From DATJGR01 sp963780795 (GTDB taxonomy: Bacteria; Pseudomonadota; Gammaproteobacteria; Pseudomonadales; Azotimanducaceae): a stretch of 64,000 bases of DNA. This document shows, in pieces, positions 41,309-50,311 of the stretch. The notes under the pieces are model-generated. The model was not told where the DNA came from, did no database searches, and worked only from the letters and a program-made list of their open reading frames with translations. The position numbers and the translations under genes are program-made. Numbering within the stretch: the stretch's first letter is position 1; the number at the start of each line of letters is the position of its first letter. The stretch is from positions 1-64,000 of the forward strand of contig CAWADH010000007.1 in assembly GCA_963780795.1 (NCBI GenBank). Reading direction: 5' to 3'.

Positions 41309-43831
41309 TTATCCGAGTTCGCGCAGAACCATGACCGGTGGCGACGCGACCAGCGCGCGCGTGCCGAAGAGACCGATGCCGCAGACGACCGCCGCGCCGA
41401 GAACGGGACCTGCGAACCACACCCACGGGTGCAATTGCGGCGACAACTCGAAGATCTGCTTGTCGAGCACGAACACCGTCACTTCGGCGCCGAACGCGGC
41501 GATCAGTCCGGCAAACGCGCCGAGCAGCGCGAACTCCGCAGCGAGCGCGCCGCGTACCAGGCGTCGCGACGCCCCGAGCGCGCGCAGCAGCGCATGCTCA
41601 CGCAGGCGTTCTTCGCCGCTCGCCTGAATGCTGGCGATCAGCACGAGGCAGCCGGCCACCAGCACCAGTGCCAGCACCAGCTGAACGGCCTGCGTCACGC
41701 GCCCGACGATCGATTGGATCTGCGCGATCACCTTGTCCACTTCGATCACCGTCACCGTCGGGAACGCGGCCAGCAGACGGTTCAGGAATGCCTTGTCCCG
41801 CGGCGCCAGATAGAAGCTGGTCATATAGGTGGCGGGCACGTCGCGAAGCGCGCCGGGGGAAAACAGGATGAAGAAGTTCGGCGCCATGCTGTCCCATTCG
41901 ACGCGACGGATGCTGGCGACCCGCGCATCGACCGGCAGCCCGCCGATATCGAACGAGATGACGTCGCCCACCCTGATGCCGGCCGACGCCGCGTAGGCTT
42001 CCTCGAGCGACACGGCCGGCTCGTCAGGCCGTTCGCTCCACCACGTTCCCGCCTCTATTCGATTGTTGGCGGGCAGCACCGCGGTCCAACTGAGATTCCG
42101 CTCGGCATCGAGATTCGGATCGGACGATGCCGCCGCGCGCCGCGCTTCTTCCCACTGTGTGGTATCGACCCCGTTCACTGCCACGATGCGCCCGCGCGTC
42201 ATCGGATACAGCTCGCCCATCTGGTCGACGTGTCCGCGCACCATCGCTTCGAGTGGCTCCACCTGGTCCGGCGCTAGGTTCATGAGGAAGTGATTCGGCG
42301 CGTGCTCGGGCAACTGCGTCTGCCATTCGGAGAGCAACGCGGTGCGCAGCAGCACCATGATCAGCAGCAGCATGATCGCGAGACCGAAGATGAGGATCTG
42401 CGCCACGCTCTCACCCCGGCGCCGTGCGAGACCCGCCAGCGCGAGCCGCCAACCGCTGCCGGCCTGCATGCCGAGCTTCCGCCCGGCGCGCAGCAACACA
42501 TACGCCAATGCGCCGAACACGATGGAGACGCCGCTGATGCCGGCCACCGTCCACAACGTCAGCCGCCAGCTGCTCGTGTACCACAGCAACAGGCCGAGCG
42601 TGCCGATCACCGCGAATGCGTACGTCAATCCGCGCGATACGCCCGCGACATCGAGGTCGCGGCGGATCACGCGCATCGGCGAAATCGACTTCAGTCCCAT
42701 CAGCGGCGGCAATGCGAACGCAGTGAGACATACGAAGCCGCTCACTGCGCCGAATATCAGCGGCCTCACACCCGGCATCGGCAACTGCAGCGGCATGTAG
42801 GCCGAAAGCGCCGCCACGATCATCAGATGCAACGCGCCGCCGGCCACCAGACCGGCGGCCGCCGCTATACCGCCGACCGCACCGAGCAGCGCGAGATAAC
42901 CCCACTGAATTTCGGATGGCGTCGCACCGAGCGTTTTCAGTATCGCGACGTGATCGTAGTGACGCCGCGCGTAACGATGCGCGGCGAGTGCGACCGCAAC
43001 GCCGGCGAGCAGCACTGCCAGCAACCCGCCGAGCAACAGGAACGCCTGCGCGCGATCCAGTGCTGCGCCGATGGACGGCGTGCTCTCGCGAATGCCCATC
43101 CAGCGATACGTGGCGCCGAGTTTCGAAATCAGTTCCGCATGCAACTGATCGAGCGCATCGGTGGCACCGGCAAGCAGCAGCCGATAAGAGATGCGGCTCC
43201 CCGGCTTGACGACATCGGTGCGCGGCACGTCGTCCAAGCGCATTAGCAGCCGTGGGCCGAAGTCGAAGAAACTGCCGCCGCGATCGGGCTCGTCGCTCAG
43301 CACGCGACCGACCCGCAGCGCCGCGTCGCCGACGTTGATGACGTCGCCGACCGCAACGCCGAGCGCCGGAAACAACCGCGAGTCGAGCCACACCTCACCT
43401 GGCGGCGGCAGTTCGCCGAAGACCACCACACCGGCACCGAACGGCGTTTGCGCGAGCCGGAGCACACCGCGCAACGGGTATCCGTCGCTCACCGCCTTCA
43501 CCGACACGAGCTGATTGCGCTCGCCTGCGAACACCATCGACGGAAACGTCATCGTGCGCGCCGTTGCGAGGCCGTGCTGGCGGGCCGCCGCCTCGAACGC
43601 GTCCGGAATGGCGCGCGACGATGCGATCACACGGTCGGCGGCGAGATACGTCGCCGATTCGGACAGCAGCGCGCCGGACAATCGATCGACGAACAGGCTG
43701 ATTCCTGTAACCGTGCCGACCGCAAGCAGCACCGCCGCCACCAGCAACCGCAGTTCGCCGGCGCGCCATTCGCGCAAGAGAAACCGCACTACCAGCTGAA
43801 CCCGACGCTGCGGACTGCGCATCGCCTTCAC
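41309..43831 (-). CDS. FtsX-like ABC transporter permease (YbbP-like)
   Basis: An 840-residue inner-membrane permease. It has an N-terminal membrane helix, a large periplasmic domain, a cluster of three or four helices (~260-380), a second periplasmic domain, and a final FtsX-type helix group ending ALVASPPVMVLRELG. This duplicated layout is that of YbbP. HALLRALGASRRLVRGAL and AILKTLGATPSEIQWGYL are the coupling-loop motifs. The start is GTG, overlapping the ATPase stop (GTGA). With the ATPase it forms an exporter or lipid/lipoprotein-handling complex of unknown substrate. Confidence 0.9.
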   Translation of the reverse strand: MKAMRSPQRRVQLVVRFLLREWRAGELRLLVAAVLLAVGTVTGISLFVDRLSGALLSESATYLAADRVIASSRAIPDAFEAAARQHGLATARTMTFPSMVFAGERNQLVSVKAVSDGYPLRGVLRLAQTPFGAGVVVFGELPPPGEVWLDSRLFPALGVAVGDVINVGDAALRVGRVLSDEPDRGGSFFDFGPRLLMRLDDVPRTDVVKPGSRISYRLLLAGATDALDQLHAELISKLGATYRWMGIRESTPSIGAALDRAQAFLLLGGLLAVLLAGVAVALAAHRYARRHYDHVAILKTLGATPSEIQWGYLALLGAVGGIAAAAGLVAGGALHLMIVAALSAYMPLQLPMPGVRPLIFGAVSGFVCLTAFALPPLMGLKSISPMRVIRRDLDVAGVSRGLTYAFAVIGTLGLLLWYTSSWRLTLWTVAGISGVSIVFGALAYVLLRAGRKLGMQAGSGWRLALAGLARRRGESVAQILIFGLAIMLLLIMVLLRTALLSEWQTQLPEHAPNHFLMNLAPDQVEPLEAMVRGHVDQMGELYPMTRGRIVAVNGVDTTQWEEARRAAASSDPNLDAERNLSWTAVLPANNRIEAGTWWSERPDEPAVSLEEAYAASAGIRVGDVISFDIGGLPVDARVASIRRVEWDSMAPNFFILFSPGALRDVPATYMTSFYLAPRDKAFLNRLLAAFPTVTVIEVDKVIAQIQSIVGRVTQAVQLVLALVLVAGCLVLIASIQASGEERLREHALLRALGASRRLVRGALAAEFALLGAFAGLIAAFGAEVTVFVLDKQIFELSPQLHPWVWFAGPVLGAAVVCGIGLFGTRALVASPPVMVLRELG

Positions 43832-44526
43832 GCAGCCGAAGCGCGATCCGTCACGACGTGGCCGCCGTCGAGCTCGATCACGCGGTCACACCGATCGGCG
43901 AGCCGCGCATCGTGCGTGACGAGCACCAGCGTCGTGCCGTATGCGTCGTTCAACCCGAACAGCAGATCGATGACGCGAGCGCCGGTGACGGTATCGAGGT
44001 TGCCGGTGGGCTCGTCTGCAAACAGCACCTTCGGGCGCGACGCAAACGCGCGCGCGATAGCGACGCGTTGCTGCTCGCCGCCGGAGAGCTGGCGCGGATA
44101 GTGACTCGACCGCTCCGCTAGACCCACCTTTGCCAACAGTTCCATCGCGTCGCGCTGCGGATCCGGATCGCCCCTCAACTCACCCGGCAGCATGACGTTT
44201 TCGAGCGCGGTAAGGCTGCCCAGCAGTTGGAACGACTGGAATACGAAACCGACCAGCGCGCCGCGCACGCGCGCGCGCTGCTCTTCCGTGAGCTGCGTCA
44301 GCTCGTTGCCGTCGAGCGTGACCGTGCCGGCGGTAGGCGTATCGAGCCCTGCGAGAATGCCGAGCAGCGTGGTCTTGCCGGAGCCGGATGCGCCTACGAC
44401 CGCAACGCTCTCCCCCGCGTTGATTTCGAGGTCTACCGCCGCCAAGATCACCAGCTCTTCGGCAGCGCCGTCATTGATCGGAACGACCTTCGTAATGCGA
44501 CGCGCAACCAGAACGGGATTTGTCAT
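43828..44526 (-). CDS. ABC transporter ATPase (YbbA/LolD-like)
   Basis: A 232-residue ATPase. Walker A is GASGSGKTT, the signature is LSGGEQQRVAIARAF, and Walker B is VLFADEPTGNLD with the switch His in VTHD. The closest types are YbbA and LolD. The start is the ATG at 44526. It overlaps, on the opposite strand, the ATG of tesA: the two start codons share the tetranucleotide CATG. This is also the YbbA-TesA order of E. coli, where the genes are divergent neighbours. AAGG lies five bases upstream of the start. Confidence 0.92.
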   Translation of the reverse strand: MTNPVLVARRITKVVPINDGAAEELVILAAVDLEINAGESVAVVGASGSGKTTLLGILAGLDTPTAGTVTLDGNELTQLTEEQRARVRGALVGFVFQSFQLLGSLTALENVMLPGELRGDPDPQRDAMELLAKVGLAERSSHYPRQLSGGEQQRVAIARAFASRPKVLFADEPTGNLDTVTGARVIDLLFGLNDAYGTTLVLVTHDARLADRCDRVIELDGGHVVTDRASAA

Positions 44527-45130
44527 GAAGGCCTTGCTACTGCTCGCGGTCTCAGCGGCCCTGGCCGCGCAGACCCCGATGGAGGCCAAGACCATATTGG
44601 TGATCGGCGACAGTATCAGCGCCGGATATGGTATTCAACGCAACCAGGGTTGGGTCGCGCTGCTGGAATCGCGCGTGGCCGCGCTGCAACCGCCGCACAA
44701 GGTGGTGAACGCGAGCATCAGCGGCGACACCACCGGCGGGGCGCTCGCGCGATTGCCGCGCACGCTGGAAATTCACAAGCCGGACGTCGTGATCATCGAA
44801 CTCGGCGGCAACGATGCGCTTCGCGGTTATCCGGTGGAACGGATCGAAAGCAACCTCGATGCAATGACAGGGCTCGCGAAAGACGCCGGCGCGTCGGTCG
44901 TCGTGGTCGGCATGGAGATCCCACCGAACTACGGCGCCCGTTACACACGGGCTTTCCACGCGATTTATGCCGATGTTGCGAAACGCACCGGCGCAGCGCT
45001 GGTGCCGTTTCTGCTCGACGGCGTTGCAACGGACGATGCATTGATGCAGGCCGACGGGATTCACCCGACGGCTGCGGCTCAAGAGCGCCTGCTCGACAAC
45101 GTCTGGCCGGCGCTGAAGTCGCTGTTGTGA
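44525..45130 (+). CDS. tesA: SGNH-family esterase/thioesterase/lysophospholipase TesA
   Basis: A 201-residue periplasmic hydrolase. It has a signal peptide (KALLLLAVSAALAAQ). The catalytic Ser is S30 in VIGDSISAGYG, the oxyanion residues are in ISGDTTGG and ELGGNDALRG, and the Asp-His pair is in DGIHPTAAAQ. It acts on acyl-CoA, lysophospholipid or aryl esters. The start is the ATG sharing CATG with the divergent ABC ATPase start, so both genes' upstream signals must lie inside the other's coding region. Confidence 0.93.
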   Translation: MKALLLLAVSAALAAQTPMEAKTILVIGDSISAGYGIQRNQGWVALLESRVAALQPPHKVVNASISGDTTGGALARLPRTLEIHKPDVVIIELGGNDALRGYPVERIESNLDAMTGLAKDAGASVVVVGMEIPPNYGARYTRAFHAIYADVAKRTGAALVPFLLDGVATDDALMQADGIHPTAAAQERLLDNVWPALKSLL

Positions 45131-45182
45131 TTCAGTCGCATTAACTACAATGCCGCCCTTGCCCGTAGGACCCGAGGCTCGC

Positions 45183-45854
45183 GTGGACTCCGCCAACGCA
45201 CCGAAAACGAAGACCGATACCAAATACAACCTGATTCTGTCCGCGCTCGAGCTGTTCGCCGAGAACGGCATCGATGCGGTATCGATGCGCACGATCAACA
45301 ACGCAGCCGGCACGCGCAACGCATCCGCGGTGCATTACCACTTTGGCAGCAAGATCGGGATCATCGAAGCGATCATCGCGTTCATCCGCGAAGAACTCGA
45401 TGCGTCGCGCCTCGACGCGCTGACGGCATTGGAGCGTCGCGTGCGCAGCGGCGAACGTCCCGGCTGCCGCGAAATCATGTGGGCCGCGTTCGCGCCCTAC
45501 TACCGGCTGCACAACACGCCCGAATACGGCAAGCACGCGTTGCGGTTCCTCGCGCGTCTGCAGATCGACATGAGCCCCGAAGTGCGCGACATCCTCAACC
45601 GCGACACGCAACGCATCGCACACCGTTTCGACGCGCTGCTTGCGCGCGCGCTCCCCGACCTCCCCGACAACATCCGTCGCATGCGCTACATCTATTTCTG
45701 GACACTCACCGTTCAGATGTTCGCGGGCTCGGGTCAGCTCGACTCGACCATCTTCGGCGACCTGCGCACGTGCGTAGACGAAGAGGCGCTGCAGCGGTGT
45801 TTCGATTATCTCGTTGGCGGTATCGAAGGACCCGTTACCGTTCGACCTGCCTGA
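45183..45854 (+). CDS. TetR-family transcriptional regulator
   Basis: About 223 residues. The N-terminal helix-turn-helix reads ILSALELFAENGIDAVSMRTINNAAG, with AVHYHFGSKIGIIEAII following. The C-terminal ligand domain is of the TetR_C-type seen in small-molecule-responsive regulators. GTG at 45183 is preferred because GAGG lies five bases upstream. An ATG 33 bases earlier (45150) overlaps a possible -10 (TACAAT) and has no ribosome binding site. Its target is unknown. The neighbouring efflux or tesA genes are possible. Confidence 0.85.
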   Translation: MDSANAPKTKTDTKYNLILSALELFAENGIDAVSMRTINNAAGTRNASAVHYHFGSKIGIIEAIIAFIREELDASRLDALTALERRVRSGERPGCREIMWAAFAPYYRLHNTPEYGKHALRFLARLQIDMSPEVRDILNRDTQRIAHRFDALLARALPDLPDNIRRMRYIYFWTLTVQMFAGSGQLDSTIFGDLRTCVDEEALQRCFDYLVGGIEGPVTVRPA

Positions 45855-45925
45855 GCTTCTGAGCGTCGAACCGCGTTTGGTGGAGGGAGCTTCGGTTCGG
45901 CGTGGTGGACCGGAGCTCTGAACGC

Positions 45926-46036
45926 GGCGGAGGTGTGTGTGTGCTGCGTCGGGCACGCTCGAGCCGTTTATGGTCGCTTTGGCCGGGGCCATCCATGGCC
46001 CCGGATAGCCCTCCGCAACACACACGCACCTCCGCC
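45926..46036. repeat. Nested inverted repeat in a 459-bp gap
   Basis: The gap 45855-46313 lies between convergent tetR and SDR genes. Its first element has 22-nt outer arms at 45926-45947 and 46015-46036 (two mismatches, GGAGGTGTGTGTGTG-like). Inside lies a perfect 10-bp hairpin at 45983-46004 (CCGGGGCCAT-CC-ATGGCCCCGG). It has no T-run, so it is not a standard terminator, but its position between convergent 3' ends fits a transcription barrier. No gene is seen in the gap. Confidence 0.7.
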
Positions 46037-46080
46037 TCGGGTCATGTCTCCATCGACAGACTTGGGAATGATTGAACGCG

Positions 46081-46287
46081 CGCGCGTTCATCTCACCAAC
46101 AAGTCAACGGACGGTACCAGGCACCCGCTTTTGCACTTCGAATAAGTCACCGCGGTGCCTGGCACCGGCGGTGACTTATTCGATGCTATCGGCGATCGGA
46201 GGCGCGACGTGGGATGTGGGAACGGCGACGGGTGATCGGTGCGGAGGCGCATCACACGCCGGGCCGGAGCACCGATCACCCGTCGCC
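46081..46287. repeat. Composite dispersed palindromic repeat, copy 2
   Basis: It matches 10-217 along its whole 207 bp, in the same orientation. The middle palindrome (46140-46181) has one base missing in its left arm, so it is imperfect. The second inverted repeat has arms at 46224-46242 and 46269-46287. Like copy 1, it ends just before the 3' end of a minus-strand gene. Substitutions are spread over the element, with fewer in paired bases, suggesting old duplication or selection on structure. Confidence 0.8.
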
Positions 46288-46313
46288 CCCCCGGTCGAAC
46301 CGCGGCTACGCGG

Positions 46314-47084
46314 CTATAGAGAACTAACCGTGTGTCCGCCGTCGACCACCACGATCGACCCCGTCATGTACCGCGATGCATCGGACGCGAGGAGTAACAG
46401 CGGTCCGTCGAGGTCGGTGAATTCGCCGAGCCGGCGTTGCGGAATGCGCTTGATGAATTCCGGTGCGATGTCGCTGTCGAGCAGCGCTTTGCTGACGTTC
46501 GTGTAGATGTAGCCGGGCGCGAGTGCGTTCACGCGGACGTTGTACTTGGCGCCTTCGAGCGCCATCACACGCGTGGCCTGATTCACGCCGGCCTTCGAGA
46601 CGGCGTACGGGAAGATGCCCTTGGTGGTGCGTTCGCTCGTGATCGAACTGATGTTGACCACGACGGCGCCGGGTTGCTTGTGCTTCGCGACGCGACGGGT
46701 CAGTTCGCGCGTCATCCACCACAGGCCCCTGAGGTTCGTGTCGATCACCGTGTCCCAACTTTCGTCGTCGAGCGTGACGAAGGTGTGCGCGCCGGCTTCG
46801 ACACCGGCGTTGTTGACGAGGATGTCGACGGGGCCGAAATGCTTCTCCGCGGCGTCGAAGAACGCGGTCACGCTCTGCAGATCGGACACGTCGAGGGGCG
46901 CGGCGTATGCCTCGCCGCCCGCGGCGAGGATTTCGGCAACGCGCTCGTCGAGTTTCGACACGGTTCGTGCGCCGAGCACCACTCTGGCACCCGCGGCGGC
47001 CAGGGTGCCGGCCATGTGGCGGCCGATTCCGGTCGATGCGCCGGACAGCGCAGCCACCTTTCCACGCAGCGAAAACAAATCCAT
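46314..47084 (-). CDS. Short-chain dehydrogenase/reductase
   Basis: A 256-residue classical SDR. The cofactor motif is GASTGIGR, with NNAG, the catalytic Ser in ISSITSER, and the YAVSK pair. LAPGYIYTNVS and the C-terminal GSIVVVDGGHTV are typical. NAD(H) or NADP(H) use is undecided, as the residue after strand 2 is Arg (GARTVSK), which favours NADP. The start is the ATG with GGAG nine bases upstream. It is the last gene of the PP2C-bolA-trhO-SDR run and shares one base with the trhO stop (TGATG). The substrate is unknown. Confidence 0.9.
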   Translation of the reverse strand: MDLFSLRGKVAALSGASTGIGRHMAGTLAAAGARVVLGARTVSKLDERVAEILAAGGEAYAAPLDVSDLQSVTAFFDAAEKHFGPVDILVNNAGVEAGAHTFVTLDDESWDTVIDTNLRGLWWMTRELTRRVAKHKQPGAVVVNISSITSERTTKGIFPYAVSKAGVNQATRVMALEGAKYNVRVNALAPGYIYTNVSKALLDSDIAPEFIKRIPQRRLGEFTDLDGPLLLLASDASRYMTGSIVVVDGGHTVSSL

Positions 47085-48013
47085 CAGCGTTGTCTCCGGT
47101 GATCGCCCTTCATGATTACACCGACGTGTCGTTCGCCGCGCGAGGCGGCGAGGCGCGCCTGCCGAGCACGTTCGGCGAATGCTGCGCGCTGACGTTCGCT
47201 GTGCGCGCCGATGCAACGCGGACAACTGACGTCGACCACGTAGTCCGGCGACTCGGTATCGGCTTGCGTAAGCGCTGCTCGGCACGCGTGACACGAAGCG
47301 TATCGCCCCTGCGTGAGATCGTCTGCAACCGACACGCGCTGATCGAACACGAAGCATTCGCCGGTGAACCGATTTTCTGCGCCGGCGCTATCCAGATACT
47401 CGAGAATGCCGCCGTCGAGTTGGTATACATGGTCGAAACCGCGCTCCAGCAGGTACGCGCTCGCTTTTTCGCAGCGAATACCGCCGGTGCAGAACATCGC
47501 GATCTTTTTGTGCGCGCGAGGATCGAGCCCATTGGCGAAAGCCGGGAACTGTCTGAACGATCGCGTGCCGGGATCGACGGCACCGGGAAAGGTGCCGAGC
47601 GCGATTTCATAGCCGTTGCGCACATCGACCACGGTGACATCCGGATCGTCGAGCAGACGATTCCACTGCGCCGCATCGACATGCACGCCGGTGCGTACCG
47701 CAGGGTCGACGTCGTCGCTGTGCATCGCGATCAGCTCCCGTCGAACGCGCACCTTCATGCGGAAGAACACCGGGTTGTCGGCCTCGCTGTGTGAATGGCG
47801 AACGCGCAAATCCGGGAATCGCGTATCCCGCTGCAGTCGAGCGACGAAGTCGGCGATCGCCGCCTCTGAGCCGGCCAACGTCGCGTTGATGCCTTCGTGC
47901 GCCAGCAGAATCGTGCCGCGCAGTTCGACTGCGTTGCACCACTCACGCAGCGTCGCGGCGAGCGCTTCGGGTGCGTCGATGCGAACGAAGCGATAGAACG
48001 TCGCGACGTTCAT
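47084..48013 (-). CDS. trhO: tRNA uridine(34) hydroxylase TrhO (UPF0176, rhodanese-like)
   Basis: A 309-residue protein that, in E. coli, makes 5-hydroxyuridine at position 34 of tRNA with oxygen. The opening NVATFYRFVRID, the middle LLAHEGINATLAG, and the rhodanese-like active loop MFCTGGIRCEKA are diagnostic. A Cys-rich C-terminal part (CHACR and CPRC) is present in this subfamily. The ATG at 48013 gives the family start; a longer upstream frame is not homologous. It overlaps bolA by four bases and SDR by one. Confidence 0.92.
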   Translation of the reverse strand: MNVATFYRFVRIDAPEALAATLREWCNAVELRGTILLAHEGINATLAGSEAAIADFVARLQRDTRFPDLRVRHSHSEADNPVFFRMKVRVRRELIAMHSDDVDPAVRTGVHVDAAQWNRLLDDPDVTVVDVRNGYEIALGTFPGAVDPGTRSFRQFPAFANGLDPRAHKKIAMFCTGGIRCEKASAYLLERGFDHVYQLDGGILEYLDSAGAENRFTGECFVFDQRVSVADDLTQGRYASCHACRAALTQADTESPDYVVDVSCPRCIGAHSERQRAAFAERARQARLAASRGERHVGVIMKGDHRRQR

Positions 48014-48327
48014 CCCGCGCGCGATCCGCCGAGACACGGCGGCGACATCGGCGCGGCGCCGAAGCGCTCCCGCCACTCGGCTTCGGTGTAGGTATGCAGC
48101 GCGAGCGCGTGGATCGAATTCGCCAGTTCGTCGGCGAGCACGCCGTTGACGCGCCGGTGCCGCGCGATCAAGCGCTGGCCCTCGAACTCGGCCGCGACGA
48201 GCACCACCTTGAAATGGCTCTCCGAACCGGCCGGCACGCTGTGATTGCCGCTTTCGTTGATCACTTCGAGATGCAGCGGCGACAGCGCTTCGGTGAGCTT
48301 CGTTTCGATGACGCTTTGAACGGTCAT
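48010..48327 (-). CDS. bolA: BolA-family protein
   Basis: A 105-residue BolA-like protein: ESHFKVVLVAAEFEGQRLIARHRRVNGVLADEL is the conserved core, with the invariant His of RHR. BolA proteins partner monothiol glutaredoxins in iron-sulfur handling and can act in transcription. About 15 residues follow the normal C-terminus (MSPPCLGGSRAG) and add a Cys. The start overlaps the PP2C stop and its stop overlaps the trhO start, each by four bases. Confidence 0.92.
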   Translation of the reverse strand: MTVQSVIETKLTEALSPLHLEVINESGNHSVPAGSESHFKVVLVAAEFEGQRLIARHRRVNGVLADELANSIHALALHTYTEAEWRERFGAAPMSPPCLGGSRAG

Positions 48328-49049
48328 GGTTTCAGCACCACGACGGAGACATTGTCGAAGCCGCCTTCGATCAATGCGGCATTCACCAGCACGTCGACGA
48401 TCCGCGTCGGTTCGGCGGCGGCGTGAGCCGAACAGAATCGTGCGATGGTCGCGTCGTCGATCATGTCGGTGAGGCCGTCGCTGCACAGCAGGAACACGTC
48501 GCCGTCGATCGCATCCACTTCCGTCAGGTCGCACTCCACGTCCATCTCGATGCCGACCGCGCGCGTGACGATGTTGCGATTCGGTGCGCGTCGCGCTTCT
48601 GCGGCCGAGAGAATGCCCTGCTCCACCAGCTGTTGAACGAGGCTGTGATCGGACGTGAGTCGCGCCAGTTCTCCATTGCGGAATCGGTATGCGCGGGAGT
48701 CGCCAATATGGGCCGCGACGAATCGGCCGTCGTGCATCGCGCCGACGACGAGCGTCGTACCCATGCCGCTGAATTCGCGCCGCGAATCGGCCAGCGCATA
48801 CACGCGCCGGTTCGCCAGTTCGAGCGCTTCGCGCAACATCTCGCCGACGTCGTCGCTGCCGAGCCGGTCAGTGTTCTCCACGAGGTGTTGCATCACTGCT
48901 TCCACCGCCGTCGCGCTCGCCACCTCGCCGGCGCGCAAGCCGCCCATGCCGTCCGCGAGCACGGCAATGCCGAGGCGTGCGTCGAACGCGAGGCAATCTT
49001 CGTTGTTGTCCCGGACTTTTCCCTGATCCGAGCGTGCGGCGATTCGCAT
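48324..49049 (-). CDS. PP2C-family Ser/Thr phosphatase
   Basis: A 241-residue metal-dependent phosphatase of the PrpC/Stp type. Metal ligands are in RDNNED, LADGMGG, CSDGLTD and GGFDNVSV. No transmembrane or forkhead domain is present. It is the first gene of the operon with bolA, trhO and SDR. The nearest protein kinase in the window is the giant hybrid at 31673-38017, so functional pairing is possible but unproven. Such phosphatases often sit beside a kinase gene; here the adjacent gene is not one. Confidence 0.92.
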   Translation of the reverse strand: MRIAARSDQGKVRDNNEDCLAFDARLGIAVLADGMGGLRAGEVASATAVEAVMQHLVENTDRLGSDDVGEMLREALELANRRVYALADSRREFSGMGTTLVVGAMHDGRFVAAHIGDSRAYRFRNGELARLTSDHSLVQQLVEQGILSAAEARRAPNRNIVTRAVGIEMDVECDLTEVDAIDGDVFLLCSDGLTDMIDDATIARFCSAHAAAEPTRIVDVLVNAALIEGGFDNVSVVVLKP

Positions 49050-49122
49050 GATTGGCGTGCTAATGCGGGAACGGTCAGTTTAGCGGCTGCGTCGCGCGCC
49101 GACGAGACGTCGAACGCGTCAT

Positions 49123-49887
49123 TTACTCGCGCGGCCGCTCCGCGCTTTCATCGACGATCTGATGCCGCAGTCTGATCGGCGCGGTGCGGCGCTTGCGCAC
49201 CCGGATGTTCAACATCTCCACGCCGAACGAGAACGCCATCGCGAAGTAGATGTAGCCCCTCGGTACGTGCACGTCGAGACCTTCCGCGATCAACGTGACG
49301 CCGATCAGCAGCAGAAACGAGAGCGCCAGCATCTTGATCGTCGGATGGTCTTCGACGAAGCGACTGATAGACGCCGCCGCCATCATCATGATCAGCACCG
49401 AGATCACGATCGCCGCGATCATCACTTCGACGTGCTTCGCCAACCCGACCGCGGTGATGACGGAATCGAGCGAAAAGACGATGTCGATCAGGCCGATCTG
49501 CAGCAGCACGCTGCCGAACGTCGCCGTGCCAGCGGCACCGTGGCCCTCCGCCATGCCTTCGAGCGAGTTGTGCACTTCCTGCGTCGATTTTCCGATCAGA
49601 AACGCACCCCCCAGGATCAGGATCAGGTCGCGCCCCGAGATCGCCTGTTCGAACACCGTGAACAGGTCGTCCGTCAGTTTCATCACCCAGGTCAGCGAGA
49701 GCAGCAGCGCAATGCGCATCAGCATCGCCAGCGCGAGACCGAAGAAGCGTCCGCGCGCACGTTCCGCTTCCGGCAAGCGGCCGGTCAGCACCGAGATGAA
49801 GATAATGTTGTCGATGCCGAGGACGATCTCGAGGACGGTCAGCGTCAGGAACGCGAGCCATACCTCCGGGTCGGTCAGAAACTCCAT
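49123..49887 (-). CDS. TerC/YegH-family integral membrane protein
   Basis: A 254-residue protein with about seven membrane segments. Two acidic motifs of the family are visible: EIVLGIDNIIFISVL and DIVFSLDSVITAVG. TerC-family proteins are linked with metal ion (especially Mn) homeostasis in the secretory membrane; tellurite resistance should not be assumed, as no other ter genes are present. The start opening MEFLTDPEVW is taken; an in-frame ATG 14 codons upstream is possible. It has a basic C-terminal tail. Confidence 0.9.
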   Translation of the reverse strand: MEFLTDPEVWLAFLTLTVLEIVLGIDNIIFISVLTGRLPEAERARGRFFGLALAMLMRIALLLSLTWVMKLTDDLFTVFEQAISGRDLILILGGAFLIGKSTQEVHNSLEGMAEGHGAAGTATFGSVLLQIGLIDIVFSLDSVITAVGLAKHVEVMIAAIVISVLIMMMAAASISRFVEDHPTIKMLALSFLLLIGVTLIAEGLDVHVPRGYIYFAMAFSFGVEMLNIRVRKRRTAPIRLRHQIVDESAERPRE

Positions 49888-50020
49888 CTCGGCGTAAGCC
49901 CCGCTCGATCTCAAAGGACGCGCATTCAATCACGACTTCGTGCCGGCTCGAAACGTGTCGGTGCGCCGTGCATCGGCTACCATGCCGGCAATTTCATCGC
50001 AATCCGCACGGGTCCACTGT

Positions 50021-50311
50021 ATGGACAAAGCCACCGAACAACGCATCGAAGCCGCGGTGTTCCGCCGTCTGCTCGCCCATCTCGACGAGCGCAAGGACGT
50101 TCAGAACATCGACCTGATGAACCTGGCCGGCTTCTGTCGCAACTGCCTCGCCAAGTGGTACACCGCCGCAGCCGAAGAAGCCGGCGCGACGGTCGACTAC
50201 GAAACGTCGCGCAAACGCGTTTACGGCATGCCGTACGACGAATGGAAGCGGCGCTTCCAGAGTGAAGCCTCGCCGGAGCAGCTCGCCGGAATGGCCAAGC
50301 ACGACCACTGA
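50021..50311 (+). CDS. DUF1244 family protein
   Basis: A 96-residue protein of unknown function. The family core is unmistakable: AAVFRRLLAHLDER, VQNIDLMNLAGFCRNCLAKWY and VYGMPYDEWKRRF. The CRNC pair may bind a metal. The ATG at 50021 is used; upstream in-frame sequence does not look coding. Its TGA overlaps the next ATG by one base (TGATG), so it leads the ABC transporter-lepB run. Confidence 0.9.
   Translation: MDKATEQRIEAAVFRRLLAHLDERKDVQNIDLMNLAGFCRNCLAKWYTAAAEEAGATVDYETSRKRVYGMPYDEWKRRFQSEASPEQLAGMAKHDH

Noticed and set aside
49123..49887. Tellurite resistance from TerC
   Set aside because: No terABDEZ neighbours. This branch of TerC proteins is linked with metal homeostasis.
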